Shown: one piece after another, positions 9,061-18,134 of the stretch
How positions within the stretch are numbered: position 1 is the stretch's first letter
Layout of the letters: every line of letters begins with the position of its first letter
NCBI RefSeq assembly: GCF_001421535.1
Contig: NZ_LMKN01000001.1
Location: forward strand, 1,400,267-1,464,266
DNA length: 64,000 nt
Direction of reading: 5' to 3'
DNA from: Sphingomonas sp. Leaf20
Lineage (GTDB): Bacteria > Pseudomonadota > Alphaproteobacteria > Sphingomonadales > Sphingomonadaceae
Made by a program: the position numbers and the translations under genes
The notes under the pieces: generated by a model
Seen by the model: only the letters and a program-made list of their open reading frames with translations
What the model was told of the DNA's origin: nothing
Database searches by the model: none

Positions 9061-10341
9061 ATGTCGCGCGACGGCGAAGGCGATACGCGGATCCTGACCG
9101 TCCGGCCGTCGCAACTGCGTGGCCAGGTCCGCGTCAGCGGCGCGAAGAACAGCGTCCTGCGGCTGCTTGCCGCGTCGCTGCTGACGCCCGAGCGGATCGT
9201 CCTTCACAACTATCCCGGCGAACTGCTCGACGCCATCGTTCACGTCGGCATGCTCGAGACGCTCGGCAAGACCTGTCGCGTGATCGGCGAGACGCTCGTG
9301 ATCGAGGCCGAGACGGCGCCGCCATCGTCGACGCTGGCATGGCAGGGCCGCTCGATCCGCAACACCCTGCTCATTCTCGGCGCGATGGTCGCGCGGACCG
9401 GCGCCGGCGCCGTCCCCGCACCTGGCGGCTGCGACCTTGGCGATCGCAAATACGATCTCCACGAACTGGTGCTGACCAAGCTCGGCGCGCGCGTCTGGGA
9501 AGAAAACGGCATGTTGCACGCGGAGGCGCCCGATGGCCTGCGCGGTGCCGAGATCACGTTGCCGCTGCGCTCGACGGGCGCGACGGAGAACGCGCTTATC
9601 GCCGGATCGCTGGCGAAGGGGCGAACCACGCTGTGGAACCCGCATATCCGGCCCGAGATCATCGACCTTGCCCGGTTCCTCCGGTCGATGGGCGCGGCGA
9701 TCACGATCAACGGCCAGGAAAGCATCGTCATCGACGGCGCGCCGACGCTTGGCGGGATCACGCACCGCGTCATGCCCGACAACATGGAGGCGATGACCTG
9801 GCTGATCGGCTCGGTGATGACCGGCGGCGATGTCGAGATCGTCGATTTTCCGTTCGAGGATCTCGAAGTCCCGCTGATCTTCCTGCGCGAAAGCGGCGCC
9901 AGGATCTTCCGCGACGGCCCCGTGGCGATCGTCCGTTCGGGCCGCCCCTACCCGGTCGAGATCAGCACGGGTCCCTATCCGGGAATCAATTCGGACATGC
10001 AGCCGCTGTTCGCAGCGATGGGCGCGTGCGCGCGCGGCGTTTCCCGACTGGTCGATCTGCGGTTTGCGGGACGCTATGGCTATCTCGACGAATTCGGCCG
10101 GATGGGCGTTTCGAGCGAAGTGCGTGACGGCGCCGCGCACATTACGGGAGGGGCCGCCATCGAGGGAGCCGATGTCCGCGCGCTCGATCTGCGCTGCGGC
10201 GCGGCGCTCGCGCTGCTCGGCATGGTCGCCCGCGGCGAAACCCGGATTGCCGACGCGTGGCAGATCGAACGCGGCTATAATGATTTTGCGCGGAAAGCGC
10301 ATGAACTTGGCGCTAACCTGGCATATACAAATGCATGCTAA
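9061..10341 (+). CDS. MurA-like UDP-N-acetylglucosamine 1-carboxyvinyltransferase (EPS-locus paralogue)
   Basis: Enolpyruvyl transferase of about 426 residues, close to the family length. MurA residues are kept: the lysine of VSGAKN near the start, the catalytic cysteine in PGGCDLGDR (about residue 124), the aspartate of INSDMQP, and GRYGYLDEFGRMG. It should transfer enolpyruvate from PEP to a UDP-amino sugar. GAGG eight bases before the ATG at 9061 and the distance to VSGAKN support that start; ATG at 9007 is possible. It follows the MurB-like gene and lies 48 bp before the type I secretion ABC gene. Several surrounding residues differ from ordinary MurA (for example VPAPGGC and EDLEVPLIFL), which fits a diverged paralogue. 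Confidence 0.87.
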   Translation: MSRDGEGDTRILTVRPSQLRGQVRVSGAKNSVLRLLAASLLTPERIVLHNYPGELLDAIVHVGMLETLGKTCRVIGETLVIEAETAPPSSTLAWQGRSIRNTLLILGAMVARTGAGAVPAPGGCDLGDRKYDLHELVLTKLGARVWEENGMLHAEAPDGLRGAEITLPLRSTGATENALIAGSLAKGRTTLWNPHIRPEIIDLARFLRSMGAAITINGQESIVIDGAPTLGGITHRVMPDNMEAMTWLIGSVMTGGDVEIVDFPFEDLEVPLIFLRESGARIFRDGPVAIVRSGRPYPVEISTGPYPGINSDMQPLFAAMGACARGVSRLVDLRFAGRYGYLDEFGRMGVSSEVRDGAAHITGGAAIEGADVRALDLRCGAALALLGMVARGETRIADAWQIERGYNDFARKAHELGANLAYTNAC

Positions 10342-10389
10342 GACGCTGAGCAATAAGTTGCCTCGGCCGCTCTACTATTGGATTTCCGC

Positions 10390-12177
10390 ATGACGGATGG
10401 CTTGTACGATTCGAATCCGCTGCGTGCTGCGTTGCGCGCCTGCAAACGACACTTCCTGTTCGCGGGGCTGTTCAGCGGCCTCATCAACATCCTCTACCTC
10501 GTCCCGTCGATCTTCATGCTCCAGGTCTATGACCGGGTCGTGCCGACGCGCGGCGGGGCGACGCTGTTCGTCCTCACGCTGATCCTGACGGTATCGCTTT
10601 GCGTCTTCGCGATCCTGGACTCGGTGCGCATGCGCCTGTTGCTGCGCGCGAGCGTCCGGCTCGAGCGGATGGCGGCATCGAACATCCTGCACCGCATCCT
10701 GGGTGCGGGCGGCGCGACCGCGCTGCAGCGCGCCACGGCGATGCGCGATTTCGATACGTTGCGCGGAACGCTGACCGGTCCGGCGATCATCGCGATCTTC
10801 GACGCGCCATGGGCACCGATCTACATCCTGATCTGCTTCCTGCTGCATCCGTGGATCGGCGCGCTGGCGCTCGTCGCGACTCTGCTGCTCACCGCGGTCG
10901 CCATTGCCAGCGACTTTGCCACCCGCAAGGGCGTCAGCGAGACCACGCTGCGCTCCAACGCGTCCTATCGGTCGCAGGATTATTCGATCCAGGCCTCGGA
11001 GGTCGCACGGTCGCTCGGCATGCGCGAAGCGCTGGTGCGCCGTCATCTGCATGAGCGCGCCGATCTTGTCCGCCGACAGGGCGAAGTCGCCGAGAGCTCG
11101 GGGACGTTCCTTGCGATCACCAAGTTCCTGCGCCTGCTGTTCCAGTCGCTCGCGCTGGCGCTCGGTGCGTGGCTCGCGATCAACCAGAGCATCTCGGCAG
11201 GGTCGATCTTCGCCGCGTCGCTGATCCTGGGTCGCGCGCTTCAGCCGGTCGAGCAGATCCTCAATGCACTCAAGAACGTGCTGGGCGCGCGCAACGCCTA
11301 TCGCGGGCTCGACGAATTCTGCAAGCTGCCCGACATCACGATCGCGCGCACCGCGCTGCCCGCCCCGCGCGGCAAGGTCGAGGTCTCGAACCTTACCGTG
11401 CGCGCGCCCGGCAGCGACCGCGTGCTGCTCAAGAACATCAACTTCGTCGTCGAGCCGGGCCAGATCGTCGCGCTCATCGGCCCGAGCGGCGCCGGCAAGT
11501 CGACGTTGCTGCGCGTTCTCTCAGGCGGTCTCGAACCCGACGAGGGCGAGGTCCGCATCGATGATGCGCGGCTCGACGACTGGAACCGCGAGGACCTGGG
11601 CCGGCATGTCGGCTATATGCCGCAGACCCCGACGCTGTTCCCGGCAACGGTCCACGCCAACATCTCCCGCTTCCAGGCGGCGGTTGAGGGCGGTGGTGAG
11701 GCGCTGGACCTCAAGGTCGTCCATGCCGCGCAGCTGGCCGGCGCGCACGAGCTCATCCTGCACTTCGCCGAAGGCTATGACACGCGTCTGGTGATCCGCG
11801 AGGGCGGTGGCCTGTCCGCCGGCCAGCGGCAGGTCGTGGCGCTCGCGCGCGCGCTGTTCGACAGCCCGTCGCTGCTGTTCCTCGACGAGCCGAACGCGCA
11901 TCTCGACATGAACGGCGAATCGCGGCTGATGCACACGCTCGGCGAATTGCGCAAACGCGGCGCGACGGTGATCGTGTCGACGCATCGCACCGGGCTGTTG
12001 CAGGCGGTCGACAAGATCCTGCTGCTGCGCGACGGCGAAGTTCAGCTTTTCGCGAACCGCGAGGACGCGCTGCGTCCGCAATCGACGCCGGTCGGCGAGC
12101 AGCCCGATGGCGCGGCTGCGGGTACCGACGCGGGCCATAACGACGACGGCGACCGCCGGCTCGAAGGAGCGAATTGA
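10390..12177 (+). CDS. Type I secretion ABC transporter (PrtD/AtrD type)
   Basis: Inner-membrane ATPase of a type I protein exporter, 595 residues. The N-terminal half has the membrane helices and the PrtD-type opening around FSGLINILYLVPSIFMLQVY and FDAPWAPIY. The C-terminal ATPase has Walker A GPSGAGKST (from about 364), signature LSAGQRQ (about 474) and Walker B LLFLDEP (about 495). No C39 peptidase domain is present, so it should handle substrates with C-terminal signals. ATG at 10390 is preferred to the TTG four codons earlier. It overlaps the next gene by one base. In gellan/sphingan clusters the comparable gene is called atrD. Likely cargo: the four proteins of this locus with the shared module. 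Confidence 0.93.
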   Translation: MTDGLYDSNPLRAALRACKRHFLFAGLFSGLINILYLVPSIFMLQVYDRVVPTRGGATLFVLTLILTVSLCVFAILDSVRMRLLLRASVRLERMAASNILHRILGAGGATALQRATAMRDFDTLRGTLTGPAIIAIFDAPWAPIYILICFLLHPWIGALALVATLLLTAVAIASDFATRKGVSETTLRSNASYRSQDYSIQASEVARSLGMREALVRRHLHERADLVRRQGEVAESSGTFLAITKFLRLLFQSLALALGAWLAINQSISAGSIFAASLILGRALQPVEQILNALKNVLGARNAYRGLDEFCKLPDITIARTALPAPRGKVEVSNLTVRAPGSDRVLLKNINFVVEPGQIVALIGPSGAGKSTLLRVLSGGLEPDEGEVRIDDARLDDWNREDLGRHVGYMPQTPTLFPATVHANISRFQAAVEGGGEALDLKVVHAAQLAGAHELILHFAEGYDTRLVIREGGGLSAGQRQVVALARALFDSPSLLFLDEPNAHLDMNGESRLMHTLGELRKRGATVIVSTHRTGLLQAVDKILLLRDGEVQLFANREDALRPQSTPVGEQPDGAAAGTDAGHNDDGDRRLEGAN

Positions 12178-13568
12178 TGAGCGAAGGCGAACTCGTAGGC
12201 CCCGTCACGGCCAAGTCGCAGGAGCTGGTGCAAACCACCAGACCCGTTCCGGCGACACCCGAACTCGAGGATTCACCGCGCGACGCGCTCTGGATCGGCG
12301 GTCTCGTCGCGGTCCTGTTCTTCATCATCCTGATCGGCTGGGCGAGTTTTGCGCGGCTCGACGCCGCCGCCTATGGCGAGGGCCAGGTCTCGGTCGCGGG
12401 CAACCGCCAGACCGTGCAGCATCGCGACGGCGGCAACGTCCAGCAGCTCGACGTCCGTGAGGGGCAGCACGTCAAGGCGGGCCAGATCCTGATCCGCCTG
12501 TCGGGCGCCGAAGTGGCGGCGACCGAACGCGCGCTGGCGAACAGCGTCATCGACCTTCAGGCGCAGAAGGCGCGCCTCGAGGCGGATATCCGCGGAGGCC
12601 CGATCCAGTGGCCTGCCTCGTTCGCGGCGGCGACCGGCGATGACCGGGCGCTGGTCGTCAAGGCGATGCAGCTCCAGATCGCCCAGCGCGCATCGCGGCA
12701 GAGCCTGTTGGCGTCGAGCCGCAACGTCCTGCAACAGCAGGAAGCGCAGGTTTCCAAGCAGTCGGGCGGGTATAACGCGCAGGCCGGTGCCAGCGCCGCC
12801 CAGCGTGCCTCGTTGCAGGCACAGCTCGACCGGACCCGCAAGCTCGCCGACGAAGGCTATGTCTCGCGCAATTCGGTCAGCGCGCTCGAACGCGCGGTGG
12901 CCGAAATCAACGGCGCCAACGCGGATTATGCTGCACGTGCGGCCGCATCGCGCGAGCAGATCGGCGAGACGCGCCAGCAGATCATCCAGACCGAGCGCAA
13001 GTCGATCGACGACAGTGCCAGCATCCTGCGCGATACGCAGTTCCAGTTGAACGAAGTGATGCCGAAATGGATCGCCGCGAGAGAACAGTTGGAACGCACC
13101 GTCATCCGTGCACCGATGGCGGGCAGGGTCGTCGGCCTCCGGGTCTTTTCGGTCGGGGGCGTCGTCCAGCCCGCACAGCCCATTCTCGACATCGTTCCGG
13201 ATGCAGCCCCACTGATCGTCAAGGCCAACTTCCAGCCGAACGATATCGACGGCGTCTATGAGGGACGCGAAGCCGAAGTGAAGTTCCTGTCGATCCACGA
13301 ACGCGACCTGCCGATCCTGCTCGGGACGGTTCGCAACGTCTCGGCGGACAGCCTTCGCGACGAGCAGAGCGGCCATACTTACTATAGCGCCGAAGTCGTG
13401 GTACCGAAGTCGCAGCTGGATCTGCTCAAGAAGATCCGCGGCGAGGATACCGGCGTTCGTGCCGGCGTACCCGTTCAGGTGCTGGTCAAGTTGCGTAAGC
13501 GTACCGCACTGCAATATTTTTTCGATCCGCTTACCGAAGCCTTCTCCCGGTCGTTGCATGAACGGTGA
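12177..13568 (+). CDS. Type I secretion membrane fusion protein (HlyD/PrtE/AtrB type)
   Basis: Periplasmic adaptor that links the ABC transporter to a TolC-like outer membrane channel; 463 residues. One N-terminal membrane helix (about residues 40-60, VAVLFFIILIGWASF) is followed by a biotinyl-lipoyl half motif (VQHRDGGNVQQLDVREGQHV), a long coiled-coil region with many Gln/Ala/Arg residues, the second lipoyl half (IRAPMAGRVVGLRVFSVGG) and a beta-barrel part. The start codon shares its A with the TGA of the ABC gene, and AAGGAG precedes it, so the two are translationally coupled. It is equivalent in position and type to atrB of sphingan clusters. Confidence 0.93.
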   Translation: MSEGELVGPVTAKSQELVQTTRPVPATPELEDSPRDALWIGGLVAVLFFIILIGWASFARLDAAAYGEGQVSVAGNRQTVQHRDGGNVQQLDVREGQHVKAGQILIRLSGAEVAATERALANSVIDLQAQKARLEADIRGGPIQWPASFAAATGDDRALVVKAMQLQIAQRASRQSLLASSRNVLQQQEAQVSKQSGGYNAQAGASAAQRASLQAQLDRTRKLADEGYVSRNSVSALERAVAEINGANADYAARAAASREQIGETRQQIIQTERKSIDDSASILRDTQFQLNEVMPKWIAAREQLERTVIRAPMAGRVVGLRVFSVGGVVQPAQPILDIVPDAAPLIVKANFQPNDIDGVYEGREAEVKFLSIHERDLPILLGTVRNVSADSLRDEQSGHTYYSAEVVVPKSQLDLLKKIRGEDTGVRAGVPVQVLVKLRKRTALQYFFDPLTEAFSRSLHER

Positions 13569-13607
13569 TTGTCGGGTTCACGGTAGGCTTCCGGGAATGC
13601 TCTTGTG

Positions 13608-15782
13608 ATGAATGGTGACACGCGCATGGCCGCAAAGACGAATACGCTGTCGGACGAGCTGCACGAGGGCGAGTCCGACGCCCGGCTGATCGATCTGCAC
13701 CGGATCTTCGGGATCGCCCGACGTCGCCGCTGGTGGATCGTCGCAACGGTCGTGATCATCCTCGTGCTGACCGCCGTCGCCTATACGATGGTGCCGCGGC
13801 GCTACATGGGCACGGCGAGCATCGCGCTCGACCGGCGCGCGGATCAGATCATCGCGGGCCAGTCTCCCAACCAGGAGCTGCCGACCGATTCACCCACCGT
13901 CGACACCGCGGTCGAGGTGCTGACATCGCCCTCGCTCGCCGCACGCGTGGTCGACACGCTCAATCTGCAGCGCGAACCCGGCTTTGGTCAGGCGATCGAC
14001 GGCCCCGTCCTCTCGCCGGCCGCGGCACGATCGCGGGCGATCTCCAAGGTCCAGAGCGGGCTGGCGGTCAAGCGTACCGGCCTCTCCTATGCGATCGACA
14101 CCAGCTTCACCTGGACGGACCCCAAGCACGCCGCCGCCGTGGTGAACGCGCTGGTCGACGAATATATCGCAAGCCAGCGCGACACCAAGGTCGACTCGCG
14201 GACGAACGACAACAAGCTGCTGCGCGAACGCCTGTCGCGACTGCGCGACGAGGTCATCCGGGCCGAAACGGCAGAGGCGCAGTACCGCGCGAACACCAAC
14301 CTGATCGACGTGCAGAAGGACAGCACGGCGGTGCAGCAGGAACTGTCGTTCCTGAACACACAATTGGCGACCGCGCAGGCCGACCAGGCAGCGGCCGAAG
14401 CACGGTTGCGCGCAGCGCGCGGCGGTGGCGGCAATGCGGCGGCGGACTTCGGCTCGCCGGTGATCCGCAGCCTGCGCCAGCAGCAGGCGCAGCTGAGCGC
14501 ACAGCGCGCGGACCTGGCGGGGCGGTACGGCCCGCTGCATCCCGATCTTGCCAAGCTCGACCGGCAATATGCCGACGTCAACAACAGCATCCGCGACGAA
14601 ACCCGCCGGACGCTCGCCGGTCTCGTGGCCGACGCGCGCGTCTCGGCCGGCCGGACATCGGCGATCCGCTCCTCGCTCGACCGCGCACAGGGCGGGCTGC
14701 AGGCGGGCAACCGCGCCTCGGTCCAGCTGAACGAGCTACAGCGCAACGCCGACTCGGCGCGCGGCCTCTATCAGGCGTTTCTCGACCGGTATCGCCAGTC
14801 GGTCGCCGGTGAAGGCACCGACAAGAGCAATGCGTCGGTGATCTCGCGTGCGATGGTTCCCGGCGGACCGGTCTTCCCCAACGCCGCGGTGTTCGGCGCG
14901 GGCGGCATTCTCGCGTCGCTGCTCGCCGCGGTCGGCGTCGTATTGCTGCTCGAGCTGCTCGAAAGCGGCTTCCAGAACCGACGCCAGGTCGAGGCGCGGC
15001 TTCATGTGCCGGTGATCGGGACCGTTCCCGACCTCGCAACGATCCCGGGCGCGCGGATCTCGAAGCGCGATCCGATGGCGCCAGCGAATTTCCTCGTCGA
15101 GAACCAGGGGTCGTTGTTCAGCGAATCGTTCCGCAGCATCCGGTCCGCGTTGAAGATCGGCCGCCCCGATCAGGTCGTTCGGTCGCTCGCGGTCTCGTCG
15201 GCACTGCCCGGCGAAGGCAAGACGACGATATCGATCTGCCTCGCCCGCTCCGCCGCGCTGGCGGGCGCGAAGGTCGTCGTCATCGATTGCGACGTCCGGC
15301 GTCGCACCTTCAGCCGCTCGGTCACCAATGACACGGCGGTCGGCCTGATCGAGGTGCTCGACGGCACCGCGCAGCTCGACAAGGCGCTGCTCCACGACAC
15401 GGCGTCGGGTGCGTATATCCTGCCGCAGAGCAACACCAAGTCGATGAACTACGAGCTGGTCGCGTCGCAGGCGATGTTCTCGCTCATCCAGTCGCTCTCC
15501 GAGCGGTTCGACCTGGTGCTGCTCGATACGCCGCCGGTCCTGCCGCTCGCCGAGGCACGCGCGATCGCGGCGATGGCCGACGGCGTGCTGTTCGTGACGC
15601 GGTGGCGCAAGACACCGGCGAATGCGAGCGAACTCGCGGTCGATATGCTCGCGCGCGAAGGCGCCAAGATCTACGGCGTCGCGCTTTCGCAGGTTAACCT
15701 CAAACAGCAGTCACGCGCAGGGTTCGGCGACGAGATGTCCTATTATCATCGCTTCAAGGGATATTACGCCGAAGCAGGCTGA
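13608..15782 (+). CDS. Wzc-like polysaccharide co-polymerase with fused tyrosine autokinase
   Basis: Controls polymer length and couples synthesis to export; 724 residues. The N-terminal Wzz domain has a membrane helix after RRRRWWIV (about 40-60) and a second one near 440 (FGAGGILASLLAAVGVVLLL); coiled coil lies between them. The C-terminal BY-kinase has Walker A SALPGEGKTT (about 532), Walker A' VVVIDCDVRR and Walker B LVLLDTPP. The tail has only two Tyr pairs (MSYYHRFKGYYAEAG), a short version of the usual tyrosine cluster. In gellan clusters co-polymerase and kinase are separate proteins; here they are one. It lies 40 bp after the type I genes and ends in a terminator. ATG at 13626 is an alternative start. 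Confidence 0.92.
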   Translation: MNGDTRMAAKTNTLSDELHEGESDARLIDLHRIFGIARRRRWWIVATVVIILVLTAVAYTMVPRRYMGTASIALDRRADQIIAGQSPNQELPTDSPTVDTAVEVLTSPSLAARVVDTLNLQREPGFGQAIDGPVLSPAAARSRAISKVQSGLAVKRTGLSYAIDTSFTWTDPKHAAAVVNALVDEYIASQRDTKVDSRTNDNKLLRERLSRLRDEVIRAETAEAQYRANTNLIDVQKDSTAVQQELSFLNTQLATAQADQAAAEARLRAARGGGGNAAADFGSPVIRSLRQQQAQLSAQRADLAGRYGPLHPDLAKLDRQYADVNNSIRDETRRTLAGLVADARVSAGRTSAIRSSLDRAQGGLQAGNRASVQLNELQRNADSARGLYQAFLDRYRQSVAGEGTDKSNASVISRAMVPGGPVFPNAAVFGAGGILASLLAAVGVVLLLELLESGFQNRRQVEARLHVPVIGTVPDLATIPGARISKRDPMAPANFLVENQGSLFSESFRSIRSALKIGRPDQVVRSLAVSSALPGEGKTTISICLARSAALAGAKVVVIDCDVRRRTFSRSVTNDTAVGLIEVLDGTAQLDKALLHDTASGAYILPQSNTKSMNYELVASQAMFSLIQSLSERFDLVLLDTPPVLPLAEARAIAAMADGVLFVTRWRKTPANASELAVDMLAREGAKIYGVALSQVNLKQQSRAGFGDEMSYYHRFKGYYAEAG

Positions 15783-15805
15783 CGGGCTCAGCCAGGATCG
15801 AAAAC

Positions 15806-15844
15806 GAATACGGGCCGAGAAATCACATTTCCCGGCCCGTATTC
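15806..15844. terminator. Bidirectional terminator between two convergent genes
   Basis: GAATACGGGCCG pairs perfectly with CGGCCCGTATTC around a 15-base loop. It is flanked by AAAA on the left and TTT on the right, so it can stop transcription from the Wzc gene on the plus strand and from the outer membrane protein gene on the minus strand. Confidence 0.8.
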
Positions 15845-15896
15845 TTTGGCGTGAGGGCGGCGCTTCTCCGCGGCGGAGCGTGCGCGGACTTGGGAC

Positions 15897-17351
15897 TTAC
15901 GGCGTGATGGTGAAACCGAACGTCGCCTGCAGCTGGTTGAACGTCCGGGTGGCAGGAATGCCGAGGATCTCCCCGTTGCCCTTGCGGTTGCGATAGCTCG
16001 CCGACGCGTCCGCGCGGAGATGCTTGCTCACCAGCCAGCGGACGCCGCCCTCTAAGCCATAGCCCTTCGACGTCGTATCGAGGATGACGTATCTGGATTG
16101 GCGGTATGACAGCGAGGTGGACAGGATCACGTTGCGCAGCAGTTCATGGTCGACGCCGATGTCGAATTCGGTGGCCAGCGCGGCCGGCGAGACTGCCGCC
16201 GCGACGTTCTGGAAATAGCGTTGCGCGCTGAACTTCACGGTCGTCAGCTCGGTCACGAGATAGTCGAGATCCGCCTGGAACCCGAGCGCGCCGCGCGATT
16301 CGATATTGGGATCCTTGAAATCCGCATAGATGTACCCGAGGCCGAGACGTCCGCGGAGCAGCGGGGTGATTTCGCTGCTGACCCCGCCAAGAACCTCGAT
16401 ACCATCCGCATCACGCAGGATCGGGCCGCGTTGCAGACGGAAGCGGCGCACTTCGCCTGTCGTCGAAAGAAAGAATATCGGGCCGGCACCCGTGCGATAG
16501 CCGAATTCGGCGGATCCGCGATACAGGCTGTAGTCGCGATATTGCTGATCGACGGGCTCGCCGGTCGGACGTTCGGCGTCCTCGTAATTGTAGCGGCCGG
16601 CAAAACCCGTCAGCTGCGTCGTCAAATGGCCGAATTCCTTGGTGCCGGAAAGCTGGCCGCTCGTCAGCATATAGCGAACGGGTTGACGCGTCAGGATGAG
16701 ATCGCCCGTGCCGCCGCGGCGGACAAACGCGCGCTCATGCTGGACGTCGGCCGAAATCGCGGAATCCTCGGCGATGTCATACCGCGACCGTACACGGCCA
16801 CGATACGTGATCCCGCTCTCGGTGACGAATTTGCTATACGCGCGTTCGTTGACATAGCCGTCGAAGCTCAGCGCGTTCCGCCCCCAGTTCGACTTCAGCG
16901 CGACGTCCGCACGCAGGATGCCATAAGCGTCCGATACGCCGTCCTGCTGCACATAGACGTTGCTGTCATAGCCGCCCCGCGCGGTCAGCGCGGGGAAGAG
17001 CGTGAAGCTGCCGAGCTGGATTCCCGACGGATCGAATTCCGGCCGCGACCGCGCGGCGACCGTGACGCCATTCACCGCGCGCTTGGCGGATGGCAACACG
17101 GAGTCGTTGCGAAAGCCGATCACATCGCCGCGGGGCAGCGCGAGCGAGCCCGTCCCGATCGCCGGGGCGTCGGAGCGATCGCCTCCCGGCAGCGTAAGCG
17201 GTGTCGCCTGCGGTGCCGTCTCCGACAGGATCGCCGGCGTTCCGTCAGCGACGTGATCCTGCGCGGTTACCACCCCCGGTATCGCGCCGACCGCAAGCCC
17301 CGCAACGAAGAGTGCCGACCGCCGCCCCTGTGTCCTGTGTCGCACGCGCAT
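15897..17351 (-). CDS. Outer membrane beta-barrel protein of EPS export
   Basis: Predicted outer membrane barrel of 484 residues. A Sec signal peptide (LFVAGLAVGAIPGVVTAQ) is followed by an unstructured Pro/Ala-rich part to about residue 100. The rest alternates polar and hydrophobic residues with many aromatic strand ends (GGYDSNVYV, LGLGYIYADF, LSYRQSRYV) and finishes FGFTITP, as barrel proteins do. It resembles the GelF/SpsF and VpsM-like barrels seen in EPS clusters. It lies just downstream of the Wza-like lipoprotein gene in the same direction, with a 40-bp gap, so the two form an export pair that faces the Wzc gene. Whether it is the pore or an accessory of the Wza channel cannot be decided from sequence. 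Confidence 0.8.
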   Translation of the reverse strand: MRVRHRTQGRRSALFVAGLAVGAIPGVVTAQDHVADGTPAILSETAPQATPLTLPGGDRSDAPAIGTGSLALPRGDVIGFRNDSVLPSAKRAVNGVTVAARSRPEFDPSGIQLGSFTLFPALTARGGYDSNVYVQQDGVSDAYGILRADVALKSNWGRNALSFDGYVNERAYSKFVTESGITYRGRVRSRYDIAEDSAISADVQHERAFVRRGGTGDLILTRQPVRYMLTSGQLSGTKEFGHLTTQLTGFAGRYNYEDAERPTGEPVDQQYRDYSLYRGSAEFGYRTGAGPIFFLSTTGEVRRFRLQRGPILRDADGIEVLGGVSSEITPLLRGRLGLGYIYADFKDPNIESRGALGFQADLDYLVTELTTVKFSAQRYFQNVAAAVSPAALATEFDIGVDHELLRNVILSTSLSYRQSRYVILDTTSKGYGLEGGVRWLVSKHLRADASASYRNRKGNGEILGIPATRTFNQLQATFGFTITP

Positions 17352-17391
17352 TGCCTCAGTTAATGTTTGACCGCCCGGAACGTCGCAGGAC

Positions 17392-17979
17392 TCAGAAGTA
17401 CCGCTCGCCCACGCGGAGCACGTCGCCCGGGAGGACCTTCAGATTGGCGTTGATGTCGACTTCGTGCTCGGCGGTATCGCCCGCACGACGGACGAACACC
17501 TTGTTCTTGTTCGCGCGGTAGGTGAACCCGCCGGCCGTCGCGATTGCGCCGAGGATCGTCGCGTCTTCGCCGGCCGGATAGCGGCCGGGCTTGGCCACTT
17601 CACCCAGCACGAAATAGGGCCGGAAATCGTAGACTTCGACCGCGATCTTGGGGTCCTTGAGATAGCCGGCGGCGTAGCGTGCGACCAGCGCCGCCTCCAT
17701 CTCGCGCGCGGTCAGGCCCACGGCCTTGACGTCGCCGATCAGCGGCATGGTGATCGCGCCATTGCCCGACACCTGGAACTCGCCACTCAACGCGGGCTCG
17801 CCGAAGACGTTGACGCGCACCTTGTCGCCGAGGCCCAGTCGATAGACGTCGACGCGGGCGTTGATCTGTTCGGCGGTCAACGGCGTCTTGGGCTGCGTCG
17901 CGCAACCGGCCACCGCCAGCAGCGTCGCCACCGCCGCTCCGAAACCCGCAAACTTGCGTGCCGCACTGATCGCAGTCAT
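17392..17979 (-). CDS. Wza/GumB-like polysaccharide export lipoprotein
   Basis: Outer membrane polysaccharide export protein of 195 residues, the short GumB/GelD kind. The lipobox LAVAGC puts the lipidated cysteine at residue 26. The polysaccharide export domain follows (YRLGLGDKVRVNVFGEPALS, GAITMPLIGDVKAVG), then a SLBB-like part (YFVLGEVAKPGRYP, FTYRANKNKVFVRR). I chose the ATG at 17979 because AAGGAGG sits at ideal distance; the longer frame upstream is not protein-like. It is divergent from the glycosyltransferase gene at 18135, with 155 bases for two promoters. It should work with the Wzc-like kinase at 13608. Confidence 0.93.
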   Translation of the reverse strand: MTAISAARKFAGFGAAVATLLAVAGCATQPKTPLTAEQINARVDVYRLGLGDKVRVNVFGEPALSGEFQVSGNGAITMPLIGDVKAVGLTAREMEAALVARYAAGYLKDPKIAVEVYDFRPYFVLGEVAKPGRYPAGEDATILGAIATAGGFTYRANKNKVFVRRAGDTAEHEVDINANLKVLPGDVLRVGERYF

Positions 17980-18134
17980 CCAGCCCTCCTTGAATATCAG
18001 CGTTTGTCTATACTGACCGCGCGACCAAGCGCCATAGAGATACCGCGACGATCCACGACCGGAATGACCGTAATGGGTCGATTGCCACGACGGCATGGCA
18101 TGGCTAGGCGAACATCGGGCCAAGGAGGAACGCG

